Assembly (NCBI RefSeq): GCF_019059575.1
Contig: NW_024881617.1
Coordinates: forward strand, 296,501-360,500
Origin: Amphibalanus amphitrite
Taxonomy: Eukaryota; Arthropoda; Thecostraca; Balanomorpha; Balanidae
Reading direction: 5' to 3'
Length of the DNA stretch: 64,000 nt
The stretch's first letter is position 1. Each line of letters begins with the position of its first letter. A program made the position numbers and the translations under genes. Below are positions 23,275 through 35,001 of this stretch, one piece after another. The notes below the pieces were generated by a model. The model searched no databases, was not told the origin of the DNA, and saw only the letters and a program-made list of their open reading frames with translations.

Positions 23275-23960
23275 GAGCGCTGTTCGGCAGCCGGCTATTT
23301 TGTGTGCAGGGTATGACGTATTTCGCGAGCCGACGTCACAGGCGGTGACGTCGGCTCGCGCGTGAGCCGAGCGCCAACGACAAACTAACGGGAACCCTCG
23401 GACACCCTCGGGGCATAAACCGCGGAGTAGCATATTGAGCGAGTCTTATAAGGAAAATTCATATATTTTCGTTTCTCAAATAATAATCACGGTGTCTCTT
23501 ACCTTTTTACATATCATTTAGGCTTACCTAACCCTTCAGTTGCCAAATATCTGCAATTTATTCAAGCGAAGGTATTTTCAGTAAATATCAATGGTATAGA
23601 CCGAAATCTTTTGAATAAAAACTCCAACCAACAGAAATAAAAATAACTTAATTTGTTCCAACCATTTCCTCCAAATAAACAACATAAAAACCCACTTTTA
23701 CACACATCATTCATAATAAAGCATACTAACACGCCGCTTTTGACAATTGCGGCGTCGAGTGGCGCGCTGCTAGCGCTCTTTTTCGATCGCAGAGACCCTG
23801 CACGCGCGCGAGCACACTACGTCACGTCCGGGGGGCACAGGTATATGCAAAATCGCAGTGACGTAACACTTTTCTCGCTTCTCATTGGTCAATAGCCCGT
23901 TGCCGGGGTAACGTGCACGTATGTGAGCGCGGGCAAGAGTACTAGCCGGCCGCCGATCAG
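23275..23960 (+). repeat. 686-bp direct repeat, copy 1
   Basis: Starts GAGCGCTGTTCGGCAGCCGG, ends GTACTAGCCGGCCGCCGATC. Same length as copy 2, with about a dozen single-base differences by eye. Contains the palindromic block CCGACGTCACAGGCGGTGACGT and further CGTCA words. Confidence 0.92.
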
Positions 23961-23976
23961 GGCTCCGGCCGCTCCT

Positions 23977-24662
23977 GAGCGCTGTTCGGCAGCCGGCTAT
24001 TTTGTGTGCAGGGTATGACGTATTTCGCGAGCCGACGTCACCGGCGGTGACGTCGGCTCACGCGCGAGCCGAGCGCCAACGACAAACTAACGGGAACCCT
24101 CGGACACCCTCGGGGCATAAACCGCGGAGTAGCATATTGAGCGAGTCTTATAAGGAAAATTCATATATTTTCGTTTCTCAAATGATTATCAGGGTGTCTC
24201 TTACCTTTTTACATATCATTTAGGCTTACCTAACACTTCAGTTGCCAAATATCTGCAATTTATTCAAGCGAAGGTATTTTCAGTAAATATCAATGGTATA
24301 GACCGAAATCTTTTGAATAAAAACTCCAACCAACAGAAATAAAAATAACTTAATTTATTCCAACCATTTCCTCCAAATAAACAACATAAAAACTCACTTT
24401 TACACACATCATTCATAATAAAGCATACTAACACGCCGCTTTTGACAATTGCGGCGTCGAGTGGCGCGCTGCTAGCGCTCTTTTTCGATCGCACAGACCC
24501 TGCACGCGCGCGAGCACACTACGTCACGTCCGGGGGGCACAGGTATATGAAAAATCGCAGTGACGTAACACTTTTCTCGCTTCTCATTGGTCAATAGCCC
24601 GTTGCCGGGGTAACGTGCACGTATGTGAGCGCGGGCAAGAGTACTAGCCGGCCGCCGATCAG
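23977..24662 (+). repeat. 686-bp direct repeat, copy 2
   Basis: Offset 702 from copy 1, with a 16-base spacer. Ungapped match by eye. The palindrome here is more regular: CCGACGTCACCGGCGGTGAC followed by GTCGG. No gene is seen in either copy. Confidence 0.92.
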
Positions 24663-24712
24663 TGCGCTGACTAACGTGACTGCCGCTAGCCGCTACTGAC
24701 CGCCCCAGCCGC

Positions 24713-26744
24713 CCCCTCCCGTGGTGCCGCGCGCCGCCCTCGGGCCCAGTGTTTCCGGTCCTTTGTGGGTACACGTGCGTGACGGGCTGGACTGGGATCG
24801 ATTTACAGTGTGACCGACCGAGGGCGATCGAGATGAGGTCGGGTACTATTGGTGGTGGGGCGAGTCACTAGTGAAACAACGGTGGTGGTAGTGTGGCGAG
24901 TCATAGTGGAGCGGTACGTATCGGTGGCCAAATGAGTTAGGTATTATTTCCGTCGCAACTTGAATAGTGAAGAGTTGTTTCCGTTCAGTGTTCACCCCAT
25001 TAACCCCTCCTTATCACCTCAAGAGTGAGGCTCATTTGGGCTCATTACCGACCGCCACTGACCCGCTGGGATCAGTGGCAGCGGAAGGGACGCGCCGGTC
25101 GCTCCGCCGACCCTTCCGCCCTGTCACATGACACCAGACACATGACACCCGAACCCTACGCCAGGTACGCCAGCCCCATACCCTCTCGTGTGCCGTACCA
25201 GCCGTACTGACCTCTGTCCAGACCGGTGTCAGCAGTGTGCAACTGTGCACGACGTGCAAACTGTGCAGAGGGCGCCACTGTCACACCCGCTGCACTGGGT
25301 AACGAGCACGCGCAGGGGCGGTGGAGCACTTAGCGGCCTGCGGCGTACCTTAGCGGAGCGGAGTTTAGCGGAGTGCGGCCCATTGCAGATGTGTCCGCTG
25401 AGAACTCCACGGCGCTGCCACCGAAAAAATAGCGTCTGCACGCCGGAAGCTAGCAGAAACGGTCCCCCTGTCGGTGACATTTTCATTATTCATCCCGAAT
25501 ACCCGTAGTTCAGCGAGCTGTGTTTGAATACAAAGTAGACGGAATGGCTGACGATGCCCCCAGGACAGGTCCGCAGGATGGGAGTGGTCCGGCCAATTTT
25601 CTAAGTGGTTTGTTGGACGGATGAAGCTGTAGGTTTTCTGGCGCAGTCGGCATGTTTATCGGATTTGGCGACTTTTCTGGTAAGACTCGCGGAGGAGCTT
25701 ATGTCGGAAACTAATGGCACAATCTCGATCTTGGGGAAGTAATCTATTGGGTCGTGACTTCCGATGGCCTATATCTCAGATGAGACGGTCTCATCTTGCG
25801 AAAGATGAATGATGCCTGGCTTCGGTAAAGCCGCCAATGTTGAGCTGTCCTCAGGAATGGATGGAACCAAAAAGCTCTTGACCATCTTGGTGATCTTTTA
25901 TAGCAGAGCCAGCCCCTAGCCGACTTTGCTCGTCAAAAATAGCAAGATCCTTCGCTGACCTTTGTGCGATAGGATCGCAAGTCGCAACCCTACAGCGCTG
26001 GGGAGCGACCTGCCGCCAACAACGGTTCTTACTGAGAACAGACAACAGTATTACGCGCTCTATGTCTTTTCAAAGCAAGATGGCTTTCTCCGTCTCCTGT
26101 GTCTGCGGGATTGCATTATTATGTACGCTGGTCATAGCGCCGATGACCTACGAAGTCCGGGCGCCCGAAACCCCAACTCATTATCCAAGATTTTTCGCTG
26201 GGGAGGAGATGCCGCTCCTGACCTGTCGTTGAGGAGTTGATCCTCCAACATCAGGCTGATCTAGACTTGGCTGTCTTGAGCTTTCAACACTCCACTCATC
26301 TCGACCTACCGATCCCACCCCCGTCACTTGCCAGAGCTGACCGTTCCGCGGTCTGACAGCCGCTCCGCCCTGATGGTGTCTCGGGCGCCGCTCAGGCACG
26401 GAGGAGACTCACGGCTACGCCTAGGGCCATTAGCGAATCAACGGCCGCGGTGCACGCGCACTGTGCGGCACTTCGCGGGCCTTATTAGCGGTATAGAGCA
26501 GAGGCTAGTGACCTAGTCTTGTCAGGCTCTGATGAGATGCGTGTGATGATGCACCGCGGCAGGCGGAATTGGGGTACGACACTTCGACTTGGGTCTCAGT
26601 GCAGTGTTGGTGTGATTTGTGTCTCGGTGTGACACTTCGAATTTGTTCTATGATGAAACAAAAAAATAGTTTTCCTTTCAAGTTATAAGCCTGTCACGTT
26701 CCTCTGAAGCTGAGACATACTGGATCTTCAAGTCCATAATAAAG
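24713..26744 (+). other. Presumed intron sequence
   Basis: No recognised gene. 25520-26520 has short frames on both strands, none with a recognised domain. Confidence 0.4.
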
Positions 26745-26755
26745 AAAATGTCAGG

Positions 26756-26961
26756 ATAACGAGGCTTGAAATGATCTCACGCATGTCAAAGTGTTTTTAT
26801 TTCAGGCTAAATAAATATCTAAAACAGTAAAACAAGCTTTCGGCATTACGCCATCATCAAGTTTGGCGTAATGCCGAAAGCTTGTTTTACTGTTTTAGAT
26901 ATTTATTTAGCCTGAAATAAAAACACTTTGACATGCGTGAGATCATTTCAAGCCTCGTTAT
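26756..26961. repeat. Perfect 97-bp fold-back (snap-back palindrome)
   Basis: Arms 26756-26852 and 26865-26961 are exact reverse complements, with a 12-base loop ATCATCAAGTTT. The inner arm reads GCTTTCGGCATTACGCC. The whole is flanked by the 13-base direct repeat AAAATGTCAGGAT at 26745-26757 and 26999-27011, like a target duplication. As RNA it would form a long perfect hairpin. Confidence 0.95.
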
Positions 26962-27011
26962 ATTAATAATAATCATGTCATCCATCCTCGCCCACATAAA
27001 AATGTCAGGAT

Positions 27012-29370
27012 TGTTGAGCAAGCTATGGTGAAAGTCGCAATCTATCATGTTTCATTAACTTAAGTTTCATTTAATTATGCCACCAAACATGTCTTGCTCA
27101 GCACTAATTAAACTTATTCAGCAGTACTCAACTAATTCACCGATAGCGTCTGACGAGGAAGCAGGAAGCCGCTGTAGTGCCGGGAAGGAAGCCGTCCCAG
27201 TTCCCCGATCGGACGGTCCACCGGTATGTGTCTGCATGGGCGGCCGGTGTCCGAGTGACCCGGGCTGATGTGTTTACCGTCCGTCACCCGGCGGGGGCGG
27301 CGCCTATTGATGATGACGGCGTGCCGGCGTCTGTCTGATGACGCCGGCGCGGGATGCCGCGCTGACGCCCCGGCGCCAGTCGACGAGTGATGACGGCTCG
27401 CGCAGCCGCCATGGCGACTGATGACGTTCCCAGCAGCGGAGCTGTTTCTGTGGTGTAGGTAGTGGTACTGAACTACCGGCTTATCATTGGTATTCTAGAC
27501 GGTTGGTTTATCGAGATGTTCGTAAACAGATTACAGATTTTCTGTGATCTCTTGGACACGACCGTTCAAAGTTAAACAATCATCGTGAACGTTCGGCTCT
27601 TGGAATTTGATGCACTTAGTAGCGGCATTCAATCACTGTCAGTGATTTTTTCTGCTACTCTGTTGGGGGTCCAGACATTTACAGAGCCGATGAAACGCGT
27701 TGTTGAAATCTGAAGTATGTACTTGAAGATAATGAAGATAAATTGTGATGTAGCCCTCTGAACAAAACAGGCTGATGTGTGGATGATAAGAGGTACGGAA
27801 AGGTAATAGAACATGCTTCATTGATTGCACTATAAACGTTAGCTATTCGGTTCAGTTCCGCTTCAGTCGCGGCCTTCGATAGCGGTCCTTGAAACGCCCT
27901 CGTCGGGTACGCTTGCCGCTATATACGCTGTGATGTGCTAACGGCGAGCACGGACTGTATTTAGACACTGGCAGTTAATTATTATTTATTTTGGTTAATG
28001 ATGAGGAGGCAGGAGAGTCTGTTGGAGCGGATAGAATAACCTGAAATAGACGAGTCTTGCTACAAAAACCTCGTTTTTGTGACAGTGATTATTCGTGCCT
28101 GTGGATCACTCGATGTCGCCCCACTACCGTCGTTCGGTGACAGACAGCGACACACGCGGCTTGCCGTCGGCTCCGTCTGCTGTTACCGTGCCGTCGGCGG
28201 CGACGGGGCGCGCCTGTCCCGTCGGTGACTAATCGGACGCCCCACGTCGGCAACGTCGCGTCGTCTCTGACGGCCGGCGCTGGCACGGACGCGCCCCGGA
28301 TCACGGTATGCGACCAACGTCCGCCGCTTCCGGCAGCCGCTGCCAACGGCGGAGGAACAACCGCACCGTGGTAGACGGACGATGGTCTGGAGGTGACGTT
28401 CCGGAGTGTCTCGGTCGTTACTTTTTGTATATCTGTCCTTTTTCCTATTCAACGCTGCCCTCTGGACTTCGGGTAGCTAGCAACGCCTTTTATATGGTAG
28501 CTTGTTCATTGTTCAATTTGTCTATACGATTCAGCTATCATTCTTAGCGAGTGGCCATTATTTCACAATTGCTTCAGGCTATGCAAATAGAGATGAACTT
28601 TTCAGCGTAAAGAAGTCCACAACCGTCCAATTTTTTTGACAACACGAACCTCGTCCTCCACATCTGTCCATGATCCACTCTCGTATGCTCTTTTGAAACC
28701 ATCGTCTCCGTCTTCCCTCTACAGTTCTACACCCTACATCCTGGCGTCTTACTCACACCCCTTTCCCCGCCACAGCCCATCATGCGCCACCACCGTTATC
28801 GCACAGCTGTGGCGGCGGTCGTAAGCCGGCGCGGAACACCACCACATCTGTCTGACGTTCGGGGAAGGGAGATCAGCGGAACGGGGAGGTCTGTGGTCGG
28901 GCGATTATCATGCGCCGTGCGTGTCGGGGTGGATGGAAGGGAGTGACGTCCGCTGGCTACACGTAGACGTGTGTCACAGTCCTGTCTCGGTCTGTCGTAG
29001 TGAGTGATGGGATGTCGGAGCTGGGCGTTGCTCTGAGTGTCGGTGATGAATGATGGAGAGTGGTGTGAAAAGTTTCGTTGAAATTTTTGCTACCGCCGTT
29101 TATCAGCGGGCTCTTGTATGTTTTTATGTGAATGAGAAAGACATGACCATTCTTGGCTTGTGAGATTATCATTCGGTAACTTTGGCATGGATTAGGTAAT
29201 GCATCCTGGGCATTCGAATACTGATACAGCACATAAATGTAAGAGTAACTTTCTTGTGGAGTACTTTGAACGTGACTTACGGTGTAACCTTTGCCTCTTT
29301 CAATTGACACCACCACATTCCAATTCCGCCCCTTCTCCGCGGCTCATTTACGATCACCCTCTTCCTTTGC
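27012..29370 (+). other. Presumed intron sequence
   Basis: Includes a GC-rich patch with repeated TGATGACG words (27305-27430) and another at 28090-28400. No recognised gene on either strand. Confidence 0.4.
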
Positions 29371-29372
29371 AG

Positions 29373-29378
29373 ACATTT
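29373..29378 (+). other. Candidate 6-base microexon
   Basis: The bases ACATTT lie between a strong acceptor (CCCTCTTCCTTTGCAG, AG at 29371-29372) and a strong donor (GTAAGTACG from 29379). In phase 0 it would add Thr-Phe between a distal first exon and the exon at 53860. The signals are seen directly; use as a microexon is inference. The donor and acceptor might instead be isolated cryptic sites. Confidence 0.25.
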
Positions 29379-32300
29379 GTAAGTACGCACCGCAAAGGGT
29401 CGTGTTGACAGCTTTTCTCGTTCGTTGAGATGTACGATGCGTTTCTTGGAGAGGTCCTCGACGGTCGTATAACCGGTCTGAATCAGTTCGTCTGTCTTGT
29501 GGTCGGTACCGCCCGCGCTTTGTCGGCGCATTTGAGCCTGCCCCTAAAGTGACCGTGTTTCGAAACCCTCAAGTGGCCGACCGGACGCCTTCCGTTCGTA
29601 TTACAGTGCGTGGCCACGCTCGTTGGTCAATCAACTCTGCGACTGATGTGTTTATAAATTGGGAGCGTGCGCGCAATTCGTTCACCGTGCAGACGACGTC
29701 TGCCGTTGCAGCTGCGGCTGCGTCTAGTGTCGGCGTCCAGATCTATCCCAAGGCCGCCCCAGGCAGGACAAATATGCGTAGCTGTTCGGACTCGCCTTCA
29801 ACCCTGGCCTTGAACCTGACCTGGCTTGCTGACATTAATCCAACCTTGAGCCTCGTCGGAGCGCTTGCCTCCGCCCCGACTGGCCTGAATCCGCCCTGCT
29901 CATTAGAATGCATCGGTGACCGGCGCTTACCCTTCCCTCTCTGACCGTGCCTGCCTGTGTCGGCCCTGTCTGTGAGCTCTGCAAACTCCCCTCAACTGGC
30001 GGTGACGGGGGCGGCAGTACCCCAGGGCACTCAGCTGTGTATGATGTAGCGATTGGTCAGCAGAATGGACGGAAATGCTGGCGGTCATTGCTGCGGTGAC
30101 TGCTGGGAGGGAGGGTACTGTTCAGTGAGCCAGACAATAGACCCGGGCCGTGATGGGTCTAATGGACTGTGCGGATGGCCGTGAGGATCCAGCGGCCCGT
30201 GGGAGATTTGCCGACGGGATCTCCGACTTTCCATTGGCCTATCTGTTATGGTGGGTCGTGAACATCGACTATCCAATGAACTGTGATGTGCTTGTCCGAT
30301 TGTGTATCGTTCTTTTTTCGACAGTGTTAGTTGCCCGGTCAACGTCCATGGTTTGTCTGGTCAAGGACCGTGATTTGTCCCGTCAGTGTCCGTGATTTGC
30401 TGTGTCGATATCCTTATCAGACCGGTCGTTGTCCGTGATTTGTCCGATCGTTGTGCGTGATTTGTCGTCAGTGTCAGTGTGATTTGTTTGGCCATTAGTC
30501 CGTGGGATAGCCAATAAACAGATCACTCAGACGGGGCCTTATCGCCCTTATCCCATGCTCGGTGATCGACCGTGACTAAAGAACCTTGGTCTGTCCAGCG
30601 AATGAGATCTGCCGGCGTTACGATGCTCCAATGCGATCATTTCACTCCTGCACTGAGCCCCTATCTGGATCCCGGAGCTACAGGGCGGATCCCTCATACG
30701 GGGCTACCGACCGGTCCAGTTAAGATCGCACTCAGGGACGAGCAGGCCACGAAGATCAACGATTCTGACAAGCCTGCACTGCGTCATATTATGACCCAGG
30801 GGCGGTATGCTACTCATTTGCCGCCAACCCAAACCAGTCGGGCCATTTACAGCTTCGTGATTCACGTAATGTAGGTTCCGGTGAATCAGCCCTTTCCTGT
30901 CATAAAATCGCCGATCGCTCGCTCACGCCCCACGCCATTCTCTGTGACGGGGCGTTCTCGATAGGTCGGTCCAGCCCTAAGTCCACCGATGCGCCTTGCT
31001 GGAGCTGTCCGATGCGTCGTGTTGGCTACATGGATAGCGTGTTGTTCTGTATCGGTGTCGCCAGCTATGGACCGTCCATCGTCGGCGCGGCCCTTCCCGT
31101 CTGTTTGGAGACGTGCGACCCTTCAGTCGCCACCCCCGCTGCACGATGTCGTAGGTGTTAGAAGTGTGCGCTCTGCCGTGCGAAGGTGACAGACTCTGAT
31201 GGAGGTTTGGTGATGGATAGGCTCGGCGTGGGCGGTCAGACCTCATCGAGACGAGGTCAAAGCTGTGAGGACTTTTGGGGCACCGTTTGGGTTGAAACGC
31301 TGATGATAACCGCAGAAATAGGAAGATATGTCGCTGATTTGCTTACGAAGCTACAACTGCTAATTTTGTGCTTTTATATTCCCTCAAAAAGCCAATACGT
31401 TTTTTAAAATCACCTTTCAAAGTTCAAGTGCTAAGCTCGGCCGCTACTGGATTGTGTAACATTTACTTTCGCTCTCTCTCCCAAGCACATCCCATCTTTC
31501 ATCATCAACCAATAAGTCCCTTTGTCGATGGCCCGGCCTTCAGTACCATCCTCTCACAGCTTCCGCCATTAAAGCTATTCAGACTCTACATAAAGCCGCA
31601 TACCGCGGCAGGTTCAATGCGACCTGCGTATTCACCGTGACAAATAGCTGCCCGTCAGTCATCGCCAGCTGTGTGACTTTCCTCGGCCGTATCTCCATAG
31701 TTCAGGCAGTCTCTCATCTTCCGCTTACGGAGCCGCCGACCATGAGACGCTAATACCATTTCTCAGCGTTAGCCACGGCGATTTAACATATAGCCGACCG
31801 ACGGCGGCACCGTCGCACTGTCACGAGGCACTGTCGCTGGGTTTCGTCGTGCTCCGTGTCTTTATGCGTCGGTAGCTACCTGGTTGTCACAGCACGCTCT
31901 ACTCACCTAAGCTCTGTGTATCCATGAGTAGCACGACGTGCAGCGATGTCCGCCGTGCTCACCTGTCTCCTATAGGGACGTCCGATCGGTCGCGCGCCCG
32001 TGTCGTTGGGAGCCGCCCACGCGGAGCGGTGGCGGCCGGCGGCCGGTTCGCTCAGGTACGGCTGGCGGGGGCCGGCCGCTGCCGCCCACCGGCTGCCAGT
32101 CGACCGCCATAGCCGGCGCGCACGGCACCGCGCCTCCGCCGCCGCCGTCGTCGCACGAGTGCTGTGGGTTTGCCGGGGAAGACGGTGTCTGGTGACACGG
32201 TGGTGATAGTTGGTGACAAGCTGGTGATGCTCTGGTGACGTTTGGCGACGTCCGGTGGCTGCAGCCGGCGACGACGACACGCTGCTGATCGCCAGACCAA
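29379..32300 (+). other. Presumed intron sequence
   Basis: A degenerate GTCCGTGATTTGTC-like repeat runs from about 30345 to 30495. GC content rises from about 31900 into the CpG-rich zone before the exon at 32543. The frame at 29549-29944 has no recognised domain. Confidence 0.4.
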
Positions 32301-32542
32301 CGGACCGTGACCTGCGGCGTAATCCAGCCCCTCGAGGCTCGGGAGTAGAGGCGCATTCACTCCGCTGACTCAGTGGTCGTTAGCTGTGTCGCTGCGTCGC
32401 ACGTCTCCGCGGAACGGAGGACAGGTGGCGCGTGTGTCTATCGCCGGCCGCCTCACCTCGTATTGTCCTGTTCGGTGATCGTGCAGAGTTCGCGTGACGC
32501 GCGCCGTCGTCGCGTCAGGCTGCACCCCGGCCGCGTGGCGCC

Positions 32543-32701
32543 ATGGCGTCCCAGTGCCACCAGTGTGAGGTGCTGCTTGGTCCGAACCTGAGCAAGCTGC
32601 CCAACGGCCTGCGAGCGCATTACCACAGCAAGCACGCTCTTCAGACGGTGGGCCAGACGCCACCGCCCAAACCGAACCGCTCCCTGTCTGCTGTATCACA
32701 G
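32543..32701 (+). CDS. Candidate alternative first exon with a zinc-finger-like Cys/His motif
   Basis: ATG at 32543 in a good start context (GGCGCCATGG) opens 53 codons, ending at CAG before a GTGGGT donor at 32702 in phase 0. The peptide begins MASQCHQCEVLLGPNLSKLP. Cys5 and Cys8 followed by His26 and His31 give a C-x2-C-x17-H-x4-H spacing, with a Leu three residues before the first His as in classical C2H2 fingers, but the loop is about five residues longer than usual. A Pro-rich linker (TPPPKPNRS) follows. The surrounding 700 bases are strongly CpG-rich. The phase fits the septin exon at 53860, 21 kb downstream. It may instead start a separate zinc-finger gene whose other exons were not found. 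Confidence 0.55.
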
Positions 32702-33799
32702 GTGGGTCGATAGTAGGTGGGGATCCGGGAATGGGACGGAAACTACGTGGGCTTTGCCCCTCTCGAGGCCCCTTTGGGATATCACGTCCCTATTGTCTGC
32801 TTCAGTGCAGCTGGGAACGTCCAGGGTAAGCCTGCCGCGCGAGCGCAGGGGACAAGGCCTTCCTTTGGTAGTTATCGGTTTACTACCCGGCCCTACGTTC
32901 GTATTTGGCGAGAGCCGGACGCAGCACGCGCGCTGTAACCTTGAGCTTCGGTGCACCGGCGGCGATGCGTTGGGCATTCAAATGTCTCGTCCTCCGTCGG
33001 CCGCCGTGACGTCTTGGAAAGAACCGAAACAACATTGGACTCTCGCCGTGGGGTGCGGACTTGCTGCATTGTGCGAGAGTCTCGAGTTGACGGTGAATAC
33101 TGTTTGCGACCTATGCAATGCAGCGGTTGAAGCTACGTGTGGGCGTCCGTCGTAGGCGTTAGTATTGAGGTACAGTATGGAGTGACACTACACGAACAAC
33201 GAACATCCGTCCCTTGTTTAACGTTAGACCCTGGAAAGCACCGTTAGTCGTTCTTGCAATATATCTGGGTGTATCACGACAGGTGGTTCGATCAGCAAGC
33301 TTGTTGACCGTCTTGCAACCAGCACAGCCATTTGTATTCGACAGCAACGGCTGCGATGACCTTTGGAGACAATCGCGTTATCTTTATTGCAGACTGGTAT
33401 TGGTCGACCTACGCCGTACGGTTTGTCAACAAGGTTGCTGCTTAGCACCTGTTAGCCCAAACTTTCATCTGCAGTTGGTCACCTCCCAGCTAGCAGTTGA
33501 CTGAAGCTGCTCGCAGTGACGCTCCCCTCGTCGTGACTCGTCTCATGGAGTCGTGACGTCCGGGTGTGTTCAGTACACAGAGCTCAGCGATGGGGAGGGG
33601 GGGGGGGGGAGAGCCTGACTCAGGGGCGGGGCCGTGAGTTGCAGTCTCTGATAAGGCGGCCCCTGCTGTCTGGATGGACGGCCGGGCCTGTAAAGCAGCG
33701 TGTCTGCTGTGACGCCGGCTCTGTAGATCCCGCGACACGCCCCTTACCGGTCTGCCGTCACGGGAGTCGAGCGCGTCGGCTACCATGACTGAAACTGTA
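32702..33799 (+). other. Presumed intron sequence
   Basis: Starts with the GTGGGT donor. Contains a 13-G run at 33597-33609. No gene recognised. Confidence 0.4.
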
Positions 33800-33925
33800 A
33801 ATGGCATACGGGGTATCGAACTCGGGTTACGGTCACACCAGCTGCTGAATGGATCGCCAGCTGAAATACGATCTGAGTGTTGTTACATGCTCAGCCAACC
33901 TTCTAACCACTTTCTGGCCTTCACC
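33800..33925 (-). mobile_element. Possible tRNA-derived SINE
   Basis: On the - strand GGCCAGAAAGTGGTTAGAAG (near 33918-33899) resembles a Leu/Ser-type tRNA A box. About 75-85 bases later, CCGAGTTCGATACCCC (near 33826-33811) resembles a B box. The spacing is longer than in a tRNA and there is no complete cloverleaf. The rest of the unit and its tail are not defined. Confidence 0.3.
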
Positions 33926-34332
33926 AGCGACAGCTGAGCTCTAAGCTTACTGATGTCAGGCTGCTCAACACCTTTCTAAACTGCTTGCTTGCTTCTTCCA
34001 TTCCACCCTCTCCTTTTTCAGTTGGGGAGTGGCTGACTAGAGGGCCCAGCTGTCGGCCCACTGCTGTGCCTGACGCGTGTCTCGAAGAGGGAGAGGGACA
34101 CGCTCGTGTCGCGCTGGCTATGTGCGGTCAGGGCCGCCCGGAAGAGACAATAGGCACATGGAGAAACACGCGGACTTCTGTCCGTGCCGCCCGCCTTCTT
34201 CGGCTCCGTGACTTTGACGGAGATTTGCGGCCTCATGTCCGCTACTGCGTTCAAAGAAACGTTATGGTCTATTGTTCAATCAATTTTTTTGTTTCTTTCG
34301 GTGCAGTTTCTTCAGTTCAGCGGTAAGGCTTC
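33926..34332 (+). other. Presumed intron sequence before the LINE
   Basis: Unique-looking sequence, with no gene seen, ending at the LINE target duplication. Confidence 0.4.
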
Positions 34333-34350
34333 CCGATAGCTTGCTAACTT
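34333..34350. repeat. Target site duplication of the LINE, 3' side
   Basis: CCGATAGCTTGCTAACTT, identical to 40864-40881. It adjoins the element's A tail, so the final T bases are ambiguous. Confidence 0.9.
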
Positions 34351-35001
34351 TTTTTTTCCACGTTTATTGACAAATCGTACAAATATGACACAAGTACATC
34401 TATAATAATCGAAGGCTCTCCAGCCCAACAAGGACAATCTCTGTCATGGTTTCTGACGCCGGTTTTCCGTCTATGCTAAACGAGCGCCCCAGATTGAGGC
34501 GTTTAAACTCGCAAACGCCTGATATGCACCGACACAATAGGGCTTTCAAAACCCCCACAACGTGCGAGTAATATTTGGCAAGCGTACACCCTATAGCTCG
34601 CCGCCACCACCACGCGACGTGGTGTGGCCCGCCTGGCCAAGCCGGGGCGTTGTCCCATCATGGACTAAAGAAAACGCCCCGGCCCCGGGGAGATCTGGGG
34701 GATACCTCCCCAGCCGGGGAGAGCTGTGGGTTACCTCCCCGGCGCTCCAGGCGGGCCATCAGCCACCGCCCGCGCCGCCCGGCGAAGGGGTATCGCGGGC
34801 GGCGCCCCCTATCCACCGGCCGGGCATGCGAGCCGTCGACTGGTAGGGCCGGCGCCCCGCACGCCCGGCCGGCCGACCGGCCCCAGTCAAAGAGGCCGGT
34901 CCCGGGTTGGCCCGGATGGGTCATGGGAGCGGTGGCTGATTTTTTGCAGTTTTTTTCCATACATTTATTATACAATCACCGTGAACCACACACACACACT
35001 A
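34351..35001 (-). other. LINE 3' UTR
   Basis: About 650 bases after the ORF2 stop, ending in a short A run on the - strand. The middle (34600-34920) is GC-rich with several GGGG/CCCC blocks (CCCCGGGGAG, CTCCCCGGC) that can pair with one another. LINE 3' UTRs often contain the structure recognised by the element's own reverse transcriptase; that role here is inferred. Confidence 0.6.

Noticed and set aside
23275-24662. The 686-bp pair as LTRs of a retrotransposon
   Set aside because: Only 16 bases separate the copies, with no primer-binding site or TG...CA ends.
27077-27223. 49-codon frame ending at GTATGT in phase 0
   Set aside because: No CpG or promoter context and an unremarkable peptide; phase agreement is expected one time in three.
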